Shown here in pieces: positions 54,361 through 63,302 of a DNA stretch of 64,000 bases. The notes beneath the pieces are model-generated. The model was given only the letters and a program-made list of their open reading frames with translations, was not told the DNA's origin and made no database searches. The translations under genes and the position numbers were made by a program. How positions within the stretch are numbered: position 1 is the first letter of the stretch; each line of letters starts with the position of its first letter. The stretch is from JANNBN01 sp963763885. GTDB taxonomy: Bacteria > Actinomycetota > Acidimicrobiia > Acidimicrobiales > JANYDT01. The stretch lies in the NCBI GenBank assembly GCA_963763885.1, contig CAVXQD010000007.1, positions 2,108,001 through 2,172,000 on the forward strand. The letters run 5' to 3'.

Positions 54361-54746
54361 GCACGGTTGACGTTTCTGCCAACCGTGCCAGCGTCGAAGG
54401 GTGGGTAGCGGTCTGTGATTCGGATCGGCTCCGGGCAGACCGCGGTGCGTGCGCATTGGTGGACGGGGTGCAAGTCGCTCTCTTCCGCACAAGCTTCGGA
54501 GAACTGTTTGCGGTGGGCAACCACGATCCGTTCAGCGGAGCCAACGTAATGTCCCGCGGGATCGTTGGGTCTGTGATGGGTCGGTGCGTGGTGACCTCGC
54601 CGATGTATAAGCAGCGGTTCGACTTAGAGACCGGGGAGTGCGTCGACGACCCAACACGCAGTCTTGCTGTCCACGCAATTGCAGACGTCGACGGCAAGAT
54701 CCTGGTGAACCTGACACGCGTCGCATCCGAGGCTGCTTCGCCATGA
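54357..54746 (+). CDS. nirD: Nitrite reductase small subunit NirD
   Basis: 129 residues, Rieske-like fold: SVEGWVAVCDSDRLRADRGA, VALFRTSFGELFAVGNHDPF, VTSPMYKQRFDLETGECVDD. As in other NirD proteins the Cys/His pairs of true Rieske proteins are missing (NHDPFS, TSPMYKQ), so it should bind no cluster. It starts inside the nirB stop codon and ends overlapping the next gene. Confidence 0.92.
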   Translation: MSTVDVSANRASVEGWVAVCDSDRLRADRGACALVDGVQVALFRTSFGELFAVGNHDPFSGANVMSRGIVGSVMGRCVVTSPMYKQRFDLETGECVDDPTRSLAVHAIADVDGKILVNLTRVASEAASP

Positions 54747-56233
54747 CGGGCGTCCTGGAGACAGCGCAAGCTTCCTCGGTTGTGCGTGCGGTCGACGTCT
54801 TCGCCGACCTGTACGACCGCGGCCGCGCGCCGTCGACGGGTCGGTATCAGAGCCGCATCCCAGGAGTGCTTCCCGGCGAAGGGCAACAGTTCTGTTTCGA
54901 GGTGGACCTGGACGCGTGCACTGGGTGCAAGGCGTGTGTCGCGGCGTGCCATTCGCTCAACGGGTTGGACGAAGACGAGCTGTGGCGAACGGTTGGCCTG
55001 CTGCAATCCGTCGCACCGGCCGCGCCGGAACAACGGACGGTCACCACGGCGTGCCACCACTGCGCCGACCCGGCTTGTCTGAACGGCTGCCCGGTGAACG
55101 CCTACGAAAAGGACGTCATCACCGGTGTGGTTGTTCATCTGGATGACCAATGCATCGGGTGCAGCTACTGCACCCTGATGTGCCCGTACGAGGTACCGGT
55201 TTTCAACGAGCGGCTTGGCATCGTTCGCAAGTGCGACATGTGCCATGGTCGCCTTGCGGCAGGCGAAGCGCCCGCGTGCGTCCAGGGTTGCCCCAATGCG
55301 GCCATTCGTATCGGGATCACCGCAACCGATCTTGTGCGAGGAGACGGTGCGTTGGTGCCAGGTGCTCCCCCCTCATCGATCACGCGCCCGACGACGAGAT
55401 ATGTCACAACTGTTGAGGGCATCGTCTCTGACGTCGCCGCTGGCATGCCGTTTGAACAAACGGACCCCGGTGCCAAACCTGCTCATGCGCACATGCCACT
55501 GGTTGCGATGCTGCTTCTCGTACAGATTGCATCCGGTCTGGCGTTCGCCGACCGCGATGGCCGCATCGGGCTTTTCACCGTTGCCGTGGGCGTGGCGGGG
55601 GCCGCCGCGAGTGCATTGCACCTCGGCCGGCCGCAGTATGCGTGGAAGGTGGTGTTGGGTATTGGGCATTCGTGGTTGTCCCGAGAAGCCGTTGCGATTG
55701 GAGCGTTCGTCGCTGCCAGCGCGGGGCACGCACTCCTTCGCTCCGATGCCACGTGGATCATCACAATAAGCACCGCTGTCGCAGCCACGTATGCGTCCGC
55801 TCGGGTTTACGCCGACACGCGGCGGGCGATGTGGCAGATGACGCGCACCATGTGGCGGTTCGGCGTGGTGGTTGCTCTGACGGGGCTTCTGGTCGCAGCG
55901 TTGTTGTACGAGGGGTCGGCTGGCTCGTTCGGTTTCGCTGCGATGAGCCTTGCTGTTGTGATGGCGGTAACCGATGTGATTCGGTCGCCTCGATACGAGC
56001 AGAACTCGCTTGCGTCGATGCGACGTTCAGCTCGCCTTCTCAACGTCGATCTGGCCCCGTGGCACCGGACCCAAGTGCTTGCCTCGATTGCATTGGTCTC
56101 TGGCTCCGCCGTGTACGCAGCGGTTGGTGGAACCGTTCCCATGGTGGCGGCCTGTGCTGCGGCTTCGGTCTCCTGCTTCGCGCAACGCGTGCTCTTCTTC
56201 CGCTCCGTGTCACCGGACCGAATGCCATGGTGA
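54743..56233 (+). CDS. Fused DmsB-DmsC-type ferredoxin/membrane-anchor protein
   Basis: 496 residues from ATG 54743, overlapping nirD. The N-terminal ~225 residues carry four cysteine clusters in the order of DMSO-reductase FeS subunits: CTGCKACVAACH, CHHCADPACLNGCP, CIGCSYCTLMCPYE and CDMCHGRLAAGEAPACVQGCP. The C-terminal ~250 residues hold about eight hydrophobic helices of DmsC type (MPLVAMLLLVQIASGLAF; GVVVALTGLLVAALLYEG; LASIALVSGSAVYAAVGG). Electrons would pass from quinol through the four clusters to a molybdoenzyme. The adjacent nasA is the obvious partner, which would make this nitrate reductase quinol-linked rather than ferredoxin- or NADH-linked. Fusion of the two subunits is notable. 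Confidence 0.85.
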   Translation: MTGVLETAQASSVVRAVDVFADLYDRGRAPSTGRYQSRIPGVLPGEGQQFCFEVDLDACTGCKACVAACHSLNGLDEDELWRTVGLLQSVAPAAPEQRTVTTACHHCADPACLNGCPVNAYEKDVITGVVVHLDDQCIGCSYCTLMCPYEVPVFNERLGIVRKCDMCHGRLAAGEAPACVQGCPNAAIRIGITATDLVRGDGALVPGAPPSSITRPTTRYVTTVEGIVSDVAAGMPFEQTDPGAKPAHAHMPLVAMLLLVQIASGLAFADRDGRIGLFTVAVGVAGAAASALHLGRPQYAWKVVLGIGHSWLSREAVAIGAFVAASAGHALLRSDATWIITISTAVAATYASARVYADTRRAMWQMTRTMWRFGVVVALTGLLVAALLYEGSAGSFGFAAMSLAVVMAVTDVIRSPRYEQNSLASMRRSARLLNVDLAPWHRTQVLASIALVSGSAVYAAVGGTVPMVAACAAASVSCFAQRVLFFRSVSPDRMPW

Positions 56234-56277
56234 CTTCGATGGTGACTTCGATGGTGACTTCGATGGTGACGATGTGA
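56227..56277 (+). other. 12-bp tandem repeat forming a 16-codon leader ORF before nasA
   Basis: ATGGTGACTTCG is repeated exactly three times (56227-56262) plus a partial unit. In one frame it reads MVTSMVTSMVTSMVTM followed by TGA (56275-56277). Its ATG overlaps the end of the upstream gene (stop 56231-56233) and its TGA overlaps the proposed GTG start of nasA (GTGA), so ribosomes could be handed from gene to gene through it. It may also simply be a slippage-prone repeat. Confidence 0.5.
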
Positions 56278-58541
56278 AGCCGAGCACGCCACCCACCGCT
56301 GCCGCAATAGGCCGCCGAGTAGCGGATGCTTTTGTGCGGCGTTCTGGTCCGCTCACGGACCTGCTGGCCAGAACTGACGCTGGGATCGCAACACCTGGCG
56401 AACAACTTGGCCAGGTGCCCACTGCGTTGCTTCCCACCTCTACCGCGAGGTCTGTCTGTGGTTATTGCGCTACGGGCTGTTCGTTGACGGTTCACCTTCG
56501 AGACGGGCGGCCAGTCAACATCACCCCAACCGTTCGGTATCCGGTCAACCTTGGATCGGCGTGCCCGAAAGGGTGGGAGGCGTTGGCACCACTGGGATCC
56601 AAGGATCGCCTCAAGCACCCAATGGTTCGCGACGGCGGTGAGCTGCGTCGGGTTGGCTGGGATGAAGCCGCGGCGATGTTCTGCGCGCGTATGAAGGCGG
56701 TGCAACAGCTGCACGGTCCGGCAAGCGCGGCCTTTCTTTCCACTGGTCAGATTGCAACCGAAGAGATGGCGTTGCTGGGGGCATTCGCAAAGTTCGAGAT
56801 GGGCATGGTGCACGGCGATGGCAACACTCGCCAATGCATGGCAACCAGTGCCGCTGCCTACAAGCAGTCGTTCGGGTTTGACGCGCCGCCCTACACATAC
56901 GGTGATCTAGAGCAATCCGATGTCATCGTTCTGATCGGCTCCAACCTCTGCATCGCCCACCCAATTCTCTGGGAGCGCGTCATGCTCAATCAGCACAACC
57001 CAACGGTTGTGGTGGTGGACCCGCGACGCACGGAAACGGCCGCCGCTTCAAGCATGCACATCAGCCCTACTCCGGGCACAGATCTGGCACTGCTGCTTGG
57101 TGTGGGATCGGAGTTGCTCCGCCTTGGCGCAGTGGATAGTCAATTCATCAGCGAACATACGGATGGGTTTGCGGCTTGGGAGCAGCTGCTGGGGGAGTGG
57201 GACACAGCGAGAGCAAGTGACGCCTGCGGAGTGCCCGTGGCGGAAATTGCAGAGCTTGCGCGGGTGATTGCCCAAGGCCAACGGGTGTCGTTGTGGTGGA
57301 CGATGGGAGTGAACCAAGGTCACCAGGCCGTCCGCACTGCTCAGGCGATTATCAACATAGCGCTCATGACCGGCAACATCGGGCGGCCTGGGACAGGTCC
57401 AAACTCCATCACCGGGCAATGCAACGCGATGGGTTCGAGGATGTTTTCGAACACCACCAACCTGTACTGCGGACGCAGCTTCCAAAACAGCGATGATCGC
57501 CGAGACGTAGCCGCAATCTTGGGATTGGACCCTGCCCGGATCCCGACGTCAGACAGCCTTGCGTACGACCAGATTCTCGAGGGCATCGACTCGGGTTTGA
57601 TTCGTGCATTGTGGATCGTTGCCACCAACACTGCGCACTCGTGGCTTGACCAAGAGGCCACACGCAAACGCTTGTCCACGTTGGACTTCCTTGTTGTGCA
57701 AGACCTCTATGGCGACACGCTCACGGCGCAACACGCTGACCTGTTGCTGCCAGCAGCCGGGTGGGGTGAGAAAGATGGGTCGTTCATCAACGCAGAACGT
57801 CGAGTGGGTCGTATTCGCCGCATGACCACACCCCCTGGCGAAGCCCGGACGGATTTCGAAATCGTTCGCACGCTGGCCGAAGCGTGGGGCGCTGGAGCGT
57901 GGCTTGATGCCTGGTCAGATCCGGCCGCCGCCTTTGTGCAGTTGCAACGGTTGAGTCAGGGCAGGCCGTGCGACATCACCGGGATATCGGACCTCGATGC
58001 GCTCGACGGGGAGGGGGCGCAATGGCCGGTGACAGAAGACGCTGGTTTGCAGGAGACGGAACGGCGGTTGTTCGAGGACGGTCGCTTCTTTCATGCAGAT
58101 GGGCGGGCTCGCTTTGTCGTGCAGGAGCCTGAAGCAGCGCCGGAGTTGCCCGACGATGATTATCCGCTGGTCCTGCTCACGGGCAGGCAGAGCTCGGCGC
58201 AATGGCACACGGGCACGCGGACGGATCGGTCTGCGGTGCTGCGGGCGCTTTCACCGAACGCAGCCTCCGTACAGATCAACCCGGTTGACGCTGCAGCGAG
58301 ATCGATCATCGCCGGTATGGACATCGAAGTCACTTCCCGCCGCGGCAGCGTAACGGTGCAGGCTGTCATCACGCCGATCGTGCCAGCCGGTCAGGTGTTC
58401 ATCGGCATGCATCACCCGTTGGTGAACCGATTGACCCGCATCACCGTCGACCCCATTTCACGACAACCAGCTGCGAAGCAGTCGTGCGTGCAGCTCACAA
58501 CAGCAACGTGGGATCGTCACCAAGGCGAAACGCTGCGTTAA
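56274..58541 (+). CDS. nasA: Assimilatory nitrate reductase catalytic subunit
   Basis: 755 residues from GTG 56274; the frame is open back to 56010 but that overlaps the upstream gene. Molybdopterin oxidoreductase of the NasA/NarB group: the N-terminal [4Fe-4S] set CGYCATGC...SACPKGW, then the Mo-bis-MGD domains with MVHGDGNTRQCMATSAAAYK (Cys as likely Mo ligand), VIVLIGSNLCIAHPILWERV, NPTVVVVDPRRTETAAASSM, GRPGTGPNSITGQCNAMGSR and the C-terminal LLTGRQSSAQWHTGTRT. No twin-arginine signal, so it is cytosolic. There is no C-terminal BFD or flavin domain, so it needs a separate donor, probably the DmsBC-like fusion. It is followed by nnaR 23 bp downstream. Confidence 0.93.
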   Translation: MKPSTPPTAAAIGRRVADAFVRRSGPLTDLLARTDAGIATPGEQLGQVPTALLPTSTARSVCGYCATGCSLTVHLRDGRPVNITPTVRYPVNLGSACPKGWEALAPLGSKDRLKHPMVRDGGELRRVGWDEAAAMFCARMKAVQQLHGPASAAFLSTGQIATEEMALLGAFAKFEMGMVHGDGNTRQCMATSAAAYKQSFGFDAPPYTYGDLEQSDVIVLIGSNLCIAHPILWERVMLNQHNPTVVVVDPRRTETAAASSMHISPTPGTDLALLLGVGSELLRLGAVDSQFISEHTDGFAAWEQLLGEWDTARASDACGVPVAEIAELARVIAQGQRVSLWWTMGVNQGHQAVRTAQAIINIALMTGNIGRPGTGPNSITGQCNAMGSRMFSNTTNLYCGRSFQNSDDRRDVAAILGLDPARIPTSDSLAYDQILEGIDSGLIRALWIVATNTAHSWLDQEATRKRLSTLDFLVVQDLYGDTLTAQHADLLLPAAGWGEKDGSFINAERRVGRIRRMTTPPGEARTDFEIVRTLAEAWGAGAWLDAWSDPAAAFVQLQRLSQGRPCDITGISDLDALDGEGAQWPVTEDAGLQETERRLFEDGRFFHADGRARFVVQEPEAAPELPDDDYPLVLLTGRQSSAQWHTGTRTDRSAVLRALSPNAASVQINPVDAAARSIIAGMDIEVTSRRGSVTVQAVITPIVPAGQVFIGMHHPLVNRLTRITVDPISRQPAAKQSCVQLTTATWDRHQGETLR

Positions 58542-58564
58542 CGCGTAACCCGCAGAGTAGGAAG

Positions 58565-59713
58565 ATGTCCGAGAGCGATGGCACCACCCTTTCGGCGACC
58601 GATGACCCACGGTTCGAAGCAACACTCGCCGGGTTCACTGTTGGTGTGACCGCTGACCGACGGTGGGAGGAACAAGCAGAGCTGCTTGGCCGACGCGGCG
58701 CAGCGGTGATGCATGGCCCTACTATTCGAACGTTGCCCGTGGGGCCAGACGCGGAGTTATTCGAGGTCACCGAAGCCTTGTTGTTGGACCCCCCGGACTA
58801 CGTCGTAGCCAATACCGGAATTGGTATGCGCGCATGGATGGCCGCAGCCGACAGTTGGGGGCTGGGGGACTCGCTACTCACTATGTTGAAGGACTCCGTT
58901 GTGCTGGCCCGTGGACCAAAGGCGTCGGCAGCAGTTCATCAGTCCGGCGTCGACGTTGCTGCGAAGGCTGCCTCTGAGCGATTGGAGGAGTTGGTGGCCA
59001 TGCTGCTTGAAGCGGGGGTCGCTGGACGTCGAATTGCCTTTCAACGCCACGGCGACGACAGCCACCAGACCGTTTCTCGGCTGCGTGATGCGGGCGCAAC
59101 AGTGATCGAGGTGCCCGTGTATCGGTGGATACTTCCCGTGGACATCGGCCCGGCTCAGGTGCTGGTGGAAGCTGTGGTTGAGCGCTCGCTACAGGCGGTG
59201 ACGTTCACCAGTGCCCCAGCACTTCGAAACTTCTTTCTGATCGCCGCAGAGATGGGCTGTGACGACCAAGTGCTGGCGGCGCTCAACGACACGGTGATTC
59301 CAATGGTGGTTGGACCCGTCTGTTGTGCAGCCGGTGTGGAACTCGGCATCGTTGCACCCCGTGTACCGGAGCGATACCGCATCGGCCCGATGATCAGGTT
59401 GTTGTCCGACGAACTGATTGCCAGTGGACGGAGAGTTTCCATCGCCGGCGTTCCGGTCACCATCAGCGGTGGCGAAGTTCGGCTTGCGGGTCAGAAGATT
59501 TCGTTGTCCGGCCGAGAATCAAGCTTGCTCGCAGTGCTGCTTGAAGCAGCCCCAAAGGTTGTGAGCAGGCAGGTTCTGCTGGATCGGCTGTGGCCGGCAG
59601 GAACCGACACCCACGTGATCGACGTGACCATCGGCCGCCTTCGCCGCCGTCTGGGTGTTGCTGGAGATGCCATTGTCACGGTCCCCCGACGCGGCTATTC
59701 GGTACGGCCATGA
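58565..59713 (+). CDS. nnaR: NnaR-type nitrate-assimilation regulator (uroporphyrinogen-III synthase fold plus winged helix)
   Basis: 382 residues from ATG 58565 with AGGAAG upstream. Residues ~20-270 have the two-lobed HemD fold (GFTVGVTADRRWEEQAELLG; YVVANTGIGMRAWMAAADSW; VTFTSAPALRNFFLIAAEMG); residues ~285-382 are an OmpR/PhoB-type DNA-binding domain (LSGRESSLLAVLLEAAPKVV SRQVLLDRLWP and DVTIGRLRRRLG...VPRRGYSV). NnaR of Streptomyces, with the same two domains, activates nitrate/nitrite assimilation genes together with GlnR. Here it sits inside the operon it would control. Whether the HemD part still makes uroporphyrinogen III for siroheme is open. The stop overlaps cobA. Confidence 0.9.
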   Translation: MSESDGTTLSATDDPRFEATLAGFTVGVTADRRWEEQAELLGRRGAAVMHGPTIRTLPVGPDAELFEVTEALLLDPPDYVVANTGIGMRAWMAAADSWGLGDSLLTMLKDSVVLARGPKASAAVHQSGVDVAAKAASERLEELVAMLLEAGVAGRRIAFQRHGDDSHQTVSRLRDAGATVIEVPVYRWILPVDIGPAQVLVEAVVERSLQAVTFTSAPALRNFFLIAAEMGCDDQVLAALNDTVIPMVVGPVCCAAGVELGIVAPRVPERYRIGPMIRLLSDELIASGRRVSIAGVPVTISGGEVRLAGQKISLSGRESSLLAVLLEAAPKVVSRQVLLDRLWPAGTDTHVIDVTIGRLRRRLGVAGDAIVTVPRRGYSVRP

Positions 59714-60543
59714 CCGTCTACCTGGTGGGGGCCGGTCCCGGTGCGGCTGATCTGTTGACGGTTCGTGCGTCGCGCCTTCTGCAGCGCGCTGATGTTGTGG
59801 TGCACGATGCGTTGGTCGACGACGCAGTGTTGTCTCTCGCTCGACCTGGCGCAGAGTTGATCGACGTAGGCAAGCGCCCTGGCGCTGCTGTGGCGCAGGA
59901 GACCATCAACGCACTGCTGGTTGTGCTTGGGGCAGACCCGGAAACAGTGGTGGTTCGGCTGAAAGGCGGCGATCCTCTGGTGTTCGGCCGCGGCGGCGAG
60001 GAGGCTTACGCGCTGGCGCAGGCCGGTATTGCGTGTGAAATCGTGCCAGGTGTCAGCTCTGCGTTCGCAGCCCCCGCTGCCGCGGGAATCCCCGTCACGC
60101 ATAGAGGCGTGTCCGCAGCTGTCACGGTTGTCACTGGCCATCGGCGTGACGGAGAGATCCCCGTGAACTGGTCATCCCTGGCGGGAATTGACTCAACGAT
60201 TGTGGTGCTGATGGGCATGTCCGAACGCAAGACCATCATGGACGGATTGCGCCTCGGTGGGCTAGCTGCTGACACGCCGGTAGCCATCGTCCAGCTGGCC
60301 ACACGTGCGGATCAACACGTGTGGCGCGGGCGGCTGAACGAACTCCATCTCTTGCCAGGGAAGGCGCCGGCCACCATCGTGATCGGAGCCGTCGCGGCGA
60401 TGGACCTGTCAGCGATCGATTTGTCAGCCGTGGATTTGTCGGCGACGGTGCCTGCCGACATCCGCTCAGCCGACGCAAACGTGGAAAAAGGTCAGCGCGC
60501 TGACCAAATAGCGTGGTTGACCGCGTTCTCCAAGAGTTCCTGA
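59710..60543 (+). CDS. cobA: Uroporphyrinogen-III C-methyltransferase
   Basis: 277 residues from ATG 59710, overlapping nnaR. SAM-dependent methylation of uroporphyrinogen III to precorrin-2, first step to siroheme. Motifs: VYLVGAGPGAADLLTVRASR, DALVDDAVL, VVRLKGGDPLVFGRGGEEA and VPGVSSAFAAPAAAGIPVTH RG. Single-domain type without the CysG dehydrogenase/chelatase part, which must be supplied elsewhere. The C-terminus carries three DLSA repeats (MDLSAIDLSAVDLSAT). The last 52 bp overlap the 3' end of xylA on the other strand. Confidence 0.93.
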   Translation: MTVYLVGAGPGAADLLTVRASRLLQRADVVVHDALVDDAVLSLARPGAELIDVGKRPGAAVAQETINALLVVLGADPETVVVRLKGGDPLVFGRGGEEAYALAQAGIACEIVPGVSSAFAAPAAAGIPVTHRGVSAAVTVVTGHRRDGEIPVNWSSLAGIDSTIVVLMGMSERKTIMDGLRLGGLAADTPVAIVQLATRADQHVWRGRLNELHLLPGKAPATIVIGAVAAMDLSAIDLSAVDLSATVPADIRSADANVEKGQRADQIAWLTAFSKSS

Positions 60544-61827
60544 CGACCGGAGACGGGCTTCGGATCAACGTCACCGGCAAGAGCCGAATCTGCGAGCTTT
60601 GCGAGCGTGGTCTTGCCAGCCAAGATGGCCTTACCCTGACGCGAGTTCCAACCGGCGTAACGCGCTTCCTTTGCGGCTTCCAGCACGTCGTTCTCGATCA
60701 TCTGCTCTGCAACTAACAGCGACTGCGCAAGCGTGTCGATGCCACCGATGTGCCCATGGAACAGGTCTGTGCGGTCCATGCTCTGGCGACGCAGCTTGGT
60801 GTCGAAGTTGAATCCACCACCGATGAACCCACCGGCCTTGATGATCTCGTAAACAGCAAGACTCATCTCTTCGACCGAGTTGGGGAACTGGTCGGTGTCC
60901 CAGCCGTTCTGGGGGTCGCCGCGGTTGGCGTCGACGGACCCGAAGATGCCGTTCTCGATTGCGTAGCGGACCTCGTGGTGGAACGAGTGGCCAGACAGCG
61001 TGGCGTGGTTGACCTCGATGTTGACGAAGTATTCGCCGAGGAGGTCGTATCGCTCGAGGAAACCGTGGACTGTTGAGCAGTCGTAGTCGTACTGGTGCTT
61101 GGTTGGTTCTTGTGGTTTGGGTTCAAGGAAGAGCTGTCCTTTGAAGCCGATCTTGTTCTTGTGCTCAACAACCAGATGCAAGAACCGTGCGAGTTGGTCC
61201 GCCTCTTGGCGCAGCCGAGTGTTGAGCAGTGTCTCGTATCCTTCGCGGCCGCCCCACAGAACGTAGGACTCGCCGCCCAGGCGATGCGTCGCTTCCAGCA
61301 TGTTGCGCACCTGGCCTGCGGCGTAGGTGAAGACATCTGGGTCTGGGTTGGTGGCGGCGCCAGCGGCGTAACGCGGATGGGAGAACAGGTTTGCGGTGCC
61401 CCACAGCAACTTGACTCCGGTTGCACTTCTGCTTCTTGGCGGCGCGTTCGATGAGCTTGTGCAGGTTGGCGGTGCTCTGCTTGAGCGTCTTGCCTTCTGG
61501 GGCCATGTCCACGTCGTGGAAGCAGTAGTACGGGTTGCCAAGCTTCTCGAAGAACTCAAACGCGGCGTCTTGCTTGGCAAACGCGGCTTTCATCGGGTCG
61601 GCACCAACAGCCAACCATGGTCGGTCGAACGTGCCTGCACCGAACACATCGCTGCCAGGCCAGTTGAAGCTGTGCCAGTAGCAAACAGCGATGCGAAGAA
61701 TGTCTTCCATCCGACGACCCATCACCATGCGGTCCGGGTTGTACACCCGGAACCCCAGGCCGTTTCCGGGGTCTATTCCGGCTGCGGCAACTGGATGAGG
61801 AACGTCGGTGAAAAAGGTCTCTGACAT
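60492..61827 (-). CDS. xylA: Xylose isomerase, one frameshift
   Basis: Starts ATG 61827 (MSETFFTDVPHPVAAAGIDP) and covers the whole family length (~444 residues) once one extra base near 61425 is ignored: AAKKQK runs out of frame at AAGTGCAACCGG and resumes as ATGVKLLWGTANLFSHPRYA. Interconverts D-xylose and D-xylulose (also glucose/fructose) with two divalent metals. The catalytic His-Asp (YYCFHDVDMAPEG), FLEPKPQEPTKHQYDYD, NIEVNHATLSGHSFHHEVR and SVDANRGDPQNGWDTDQFPN are all intact. Perfect conservation on both sides suggests a sequence error or very recent mutation. The 3' end overlaps cobA convergently. No xylulokinase is in the window. Confidence 0.85.
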
Positions 61828-61858
61828 GTGTGTGACTCTACCGGTCGAGACGCACGGG

Positions 61859-62704
61859 TCAGGGGCGCAGGATCGGTCTCGCAAGATCAGCACGGGCCGT
61901 GTACACGCCGTCAACACCGAGTCCGCTGACATAACGCAACGACGCTTCGTCATCGGCAGTCCATGTGTAGACGGCCAGCCCATGTTCCTGCTCCCATGCA
62001 ACCGCGTCGGCAGTGAGCCGGAAGGCGGTGTCGCCTGAGCCAGCTTGCAACGGTGGTTGACCAATGGGGACGGGTGCGCACCAGGCATCTCCGGTGCTGC
62101 GGGCGTTCTGCATAATTGGCACCATCGCGTCGGTGACGGTGGTTGTGGCGTCGGGGCACAACGTGTTGAACGTGTCCACGGCCGCATCGCCGGCCGAGCT
62201 CACATAAACGTCGTCCAGTCGGTCGTTGATGTGAAGCAGGCCGCACAACGCTTGCTCGCCTCCGGTTGTCTTGAACTCCAACGAGATCCGTGTGTCGGGG
62301 AACGCGTCGAAGAGGTCTTGCACCGTCGGGATGCGAACTGGGTTGCGGAGTACACGACGGTCCGGGTTGCGCCATGTGTCTCGCAGGTCGAGGGTGCGAA
62401 GCTCAGCCAACGTGGTGGTGCTGATGGACCGATTTCCGATCTGGTCGTCGTGGCCACCAACGAGTTGGCCGTCGGAGGTCACACGCACGTCGAGATCGAC
62501 GAAGTCGGCCCCTGCTGCTTTTGCGCCTGCGAGCATCTCGATGCTGTTGGCCGGCCCAAACCAGTCGCCGCTGGCATGGGCGATGATCAGTGTTCGTTCG
62601 GAACGGAACCGGCTGGGCGGGCAGCTTGCGGCCGATGGAACTTCAGTGGTGCTGCACGCAGCAAGGAGGAGCGCACAGAGCGGGACCAGTCTCCTTATGA
62701 CCAT
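61859..62704 (-). CDS. Glycerophosphodiester phosphodiesterase lipoprotein
   Basis: 281 residues from ATG 62704 chosen because it opens a lipoprotein signal (MVIRRLVPLCALLLAACSTT, lipobox LAAC). GDPD/UgpQ fold: IIAHASGDWFGPANSIEMLA GAKAAGADFVDLDVRVTSDG QLVGGHDDQIGNRS carries the His, Glu, Asp and His of the active site (first His HAS; E-D pair here as IEM/DLD; GHD). C-terminal AVYTWTADDEASLRYVSGLG VDGVYTARADL is typical. It cleaves glycerophosphodiesters to glycerol-3-phosphate plus alcohol at the cell surface. The usual HRG is HAS, a mild departure. Its start overlaps the stop of the J-domain gene. Confidence 0.85.
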   Translation of the reverse strand: MVIRRLVPLCALLLAACSTTEVPSAASCPPSRFRSERTLIIAHASGDWFGPANSIEMLAGAKAAGADFVDLDVRVTSDGQLVGGHDDQIGNRSISTTTLAELRTLDLRDTWRNPDRRVLRNPVRIPTVQDLFDAFPDTRISLEFKTTGGEQALCGLLHINDRLDDVYVSSAGDAAVDTFNTLCPDATTTVTDAMVPIMQNARSTGDAWCAPVPIGQPPLQAGSGDTAFRLTADAVAWEQEHGLAVYTWTADDEASLRYVSGLGVDGVYTARADLARPILRP

Positions 62705-63241
62705 CGTGTGACCAGTTGGTGTGCATACAGTTCGGCGATTTGCGCAGTGGTGGGGAGTTCGTGCTTGGCCGTGTCCAGCACCTCGGTCGTGAGGAATGCC
62801 TCCACCCAATCGTTGCGTCCTTGAAAGCTGATGACCAGTGAAAGCGTGTCGCCAAGTTTGGTGCGCAGCAGAACTTCGATCAGCTCGCCTTCACGGTCGA
62901 GGTACGTGATGGAACCAAGCGCGTATCCCACTTCAAGCATCCGGACAAAAGCTTCTTCGTGTGAGCACCGCAACGCGATGGTGTCAGCGTCAACCAGCCA
63001 CACGGGTCCGCTGGGTTCGTCCGTAACGGACGTTGCAGGTTGCGTGGATTGCGGACTCGGCAAGTCCGATTGCTGTCCGGTAGGCGGCAAGCAACGCAAG
63101 CGTTGGTTCCGCGCCGGCGTCACCCACAACGTCGGGATGAGTTGCGCTCACCAGCTTGCGAAACGCAGCGCGTACGGCTTCTGCATCTGCACTGGCGCCC
63201 AGTCCGAGCAATCGAAACGCTGCGGCGGGGTCTTCGGTCAT
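62695..63241 (-). CDS. J-domain protein, probably one gene with a frameshift
   Basis: ATG 63241 opens a J domain: PAAAFRLLGLGASADAEAVR AAFRKLVSATHPDVVGDAGA EPTLALLAAYRTAIG, with the HPD motif that stimulates Hsp70 ATPase. This frame stops at 62990-62992. In another frame a coherent C-terminal part continues to 62695 (PVWLVDADTIALRCSHEEAF, VRMLEVGYALGSITYLDREG, LLRTKLGDTLSLVISFQGRN) without its own start or ribosome-binding site. I therefore read it as one ~181-residue protein with a one-base shift around 63035-63060. Two overlapping genes is the alternative. The stop overlaps the GDPD start. Confidence 0.65.
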
Positions 63242-63302
63242 TGGACTGTTTTGGGTCGGTGGTTGGGTGCGGTGGGTTGGTTGCGGTGGTTGGTTGCTGT
63301 GC

